From positions 1-5,422 of the forward strand of contig JBDTMC010000517.1 of the NCBI GenBank assembly GCA_039934475.1: a stretch of DNA of 5,422 nt, in the 5' to 3' direction. The notes under the pieces were generated by a model. That model worked only from the letters and a program-made list of their open reading frames with translations, searched no databases and had not been told where the DNA came from. Within the stretch, counting starts at the first letter, position 1; each line of letters opens with the position of its first letter. Shown here piece by piece: positions 4,882-5,422 of this stretch. Position numbers and translations under genes: made by a program. The DNA comes from JBDTMC01 sp039934475. Its GTDB lineage: Bacteria > Acidobacteriota > Terriglobia > Bryobacterales > Bryobacteraceae.

Positions 4882-5422
4882 TCACTCGTTGCTTAATGCC
4901 CGTGCCGGGTCAATCCGCGTGGCCCGGCGGGCAGGCAGCAGGGAAGCGACGGCAGCGACTACGGCGAGGAACAGCGCAACAGCGGCGAACGTCCCTGGAT
5001 CGGTACCGCTGACCTGATACAGCATCTTCGATGCGAGGCGCGTAAACACGGCGCATAGAATGAGTCCGGCCAACACACCGGCCGCCGCTAGTTTCATTCC
5101 GATACCAAAGACATTGCGCAGGACCAGCGAGGGAGAGGCGCCGAGTGCCATGCGGATGCCGATTTCATGCGTGCGCTGGCCAATGGAGTAGGACATCACT
5201 CCGTAGAGTCCAATAGCTGCTAGCGCAAGTGCGATCGCGCCGAGCGCCGACAGTAGCGATGCGCCGATGCGGTGGGCGAAATACGCGGCGGCCATGAAGT
5301 CGTTCATCGGCACCATCGCTGTGATGTTAATGCCCGGGTCGATGGAGGCCAGTCTACTGCGGACGGCCGATGCCAACTGCTCCGGCGAGCCCTTCGTTCG
5401 AACGTGAAGCGCGAGACCCATG
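4882..5422 (-). CDS. ABC transporter permease, MacB/FtsX type, C-terminal part (runs off the window)
   Basis: The last 180 or so codons of a minus-strand permease; the rest lies beyond the right edge. The Met codon at 5419-5421 is most likely internal. The visible part begins with the end of a periplasmic MacB-like domain (LALHVRTKGSPEQLASAVRS, numbering from that Met 3-22, through about 47). A membrane segment (about 54-76) follows, then the conserved cytoplasmic GQRTHEIGIRMALGAS motif (81-96), two more membrane helices (about 105-127 and 144-163), and the closing LPARRATRIDPARAL (162-176). This is the FtsX-like domain of MacB-type permeases, which couple ATP hydrolysis to periplasmic work, often drug or peptide export. 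In Acidobacteriota such permeases are abundant as long ADOP-type proteins with two such domains, which this may be. Its stop codon is 10 bases from that of the convergent small subunit, and no terminator hairpin is visible between them. The substrate cannot be told. Confidence 0.9.
   Translation of the reverse strand, partial: MGLALHVRTKGSPEQLASAVRSRLASIDPGINITAMVPMNDFMAAAYFAHRIGASLLSALGAIALALAAIGLYGVMSYSIGQRTHEIGIRMALGASPSLVLRNVFGIGMKLAAAGVLAGLILCAVFTRLASKMLYQVSGTDPGTFAAVALFLAVVAAVASLLPARRATRIDPARALSNE

Overview
The window is ordinary-looking chromosomal sequence of moderately high GC. It carries seven genes, five of them on the minus strand. The gene set best fits an Acidobacteriota genome, probably of the Solibacter/Bryobacter kind. 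The reasons are a GMC dehydrogenase paired with a Tat-signal 'gluconate 2-dehydrogenase subunit 3' protein, a MacB/ADOP-type ABC permease, a DinB-fold protein of a subtype I associate with that phylum, and a small multi-pass membrane protein ending in a DAYEIATG motif. This assignment is inference from family resemblance; no marker gene is conclusive.

Layout. On the minus strand, reading right to left from 2528, there is a tight run of three genes: an exported nucleoside hydrolase (1539-2528), a four-helix membrane protein (1096-1563) and a 60-residue two-helix membrane protein (910-1092). The first two overlap by 25 bases, unless the second starts at 1515. The second and third are 3 bases apart, with the ribosome binding site of the third inside the end of the second. 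After a 75-base gap with a weak promoter candidate comes rpsU (ribosomal protein S21, 637-834). It starts at TTG behind a strong Shine-Dalgarno sequence and is closed by a perfect 12-bp-stem terminator (586-614). A DinB-fold protein (51-554) follows, also on the minus strand.

On the plus strand, divergent from the nucleoside hydrolase across 47 bases, lies a two-gene unit: the FAD-dependent GMC dehydrogenase catalytic subunit (2576-4285) and its small Tat-signal subunit (4278-4871). They overlap by 8 bases. The short divergent gap holds a 6+6 inverted repeat (2552-2567) that may be an operator. The window ends with the C-terminal part of a minus-strand ABC transporter permease (4882 to the right edge), only 10 bases from the end of the plus-strand unit.

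How the genes may work together. The catalytic GMC subunit has no signal peptide of its own and probably crosses the membrane folded, carried by the Tat signal of its small partner. The complex would then oxidise a sugar, sugar acid or glycoside in the periplasm. The divergent hydrolase is also predicted to be exported, and its family cleaves nucleosides to base and ribose. A shared periplasmic sugar-scavenging role is therefore possible but unproven. I saw no mobile element, CRISPR array, tRNA or rRNA. No stretch of more than 300 bases lacks a gene. Nothing here clearly amounts to a new defence or mobile system. The most interesting points are the cysteine cluster of the GMC subunit, the altered active-site motifs of the hydrolase and the divergent control region.
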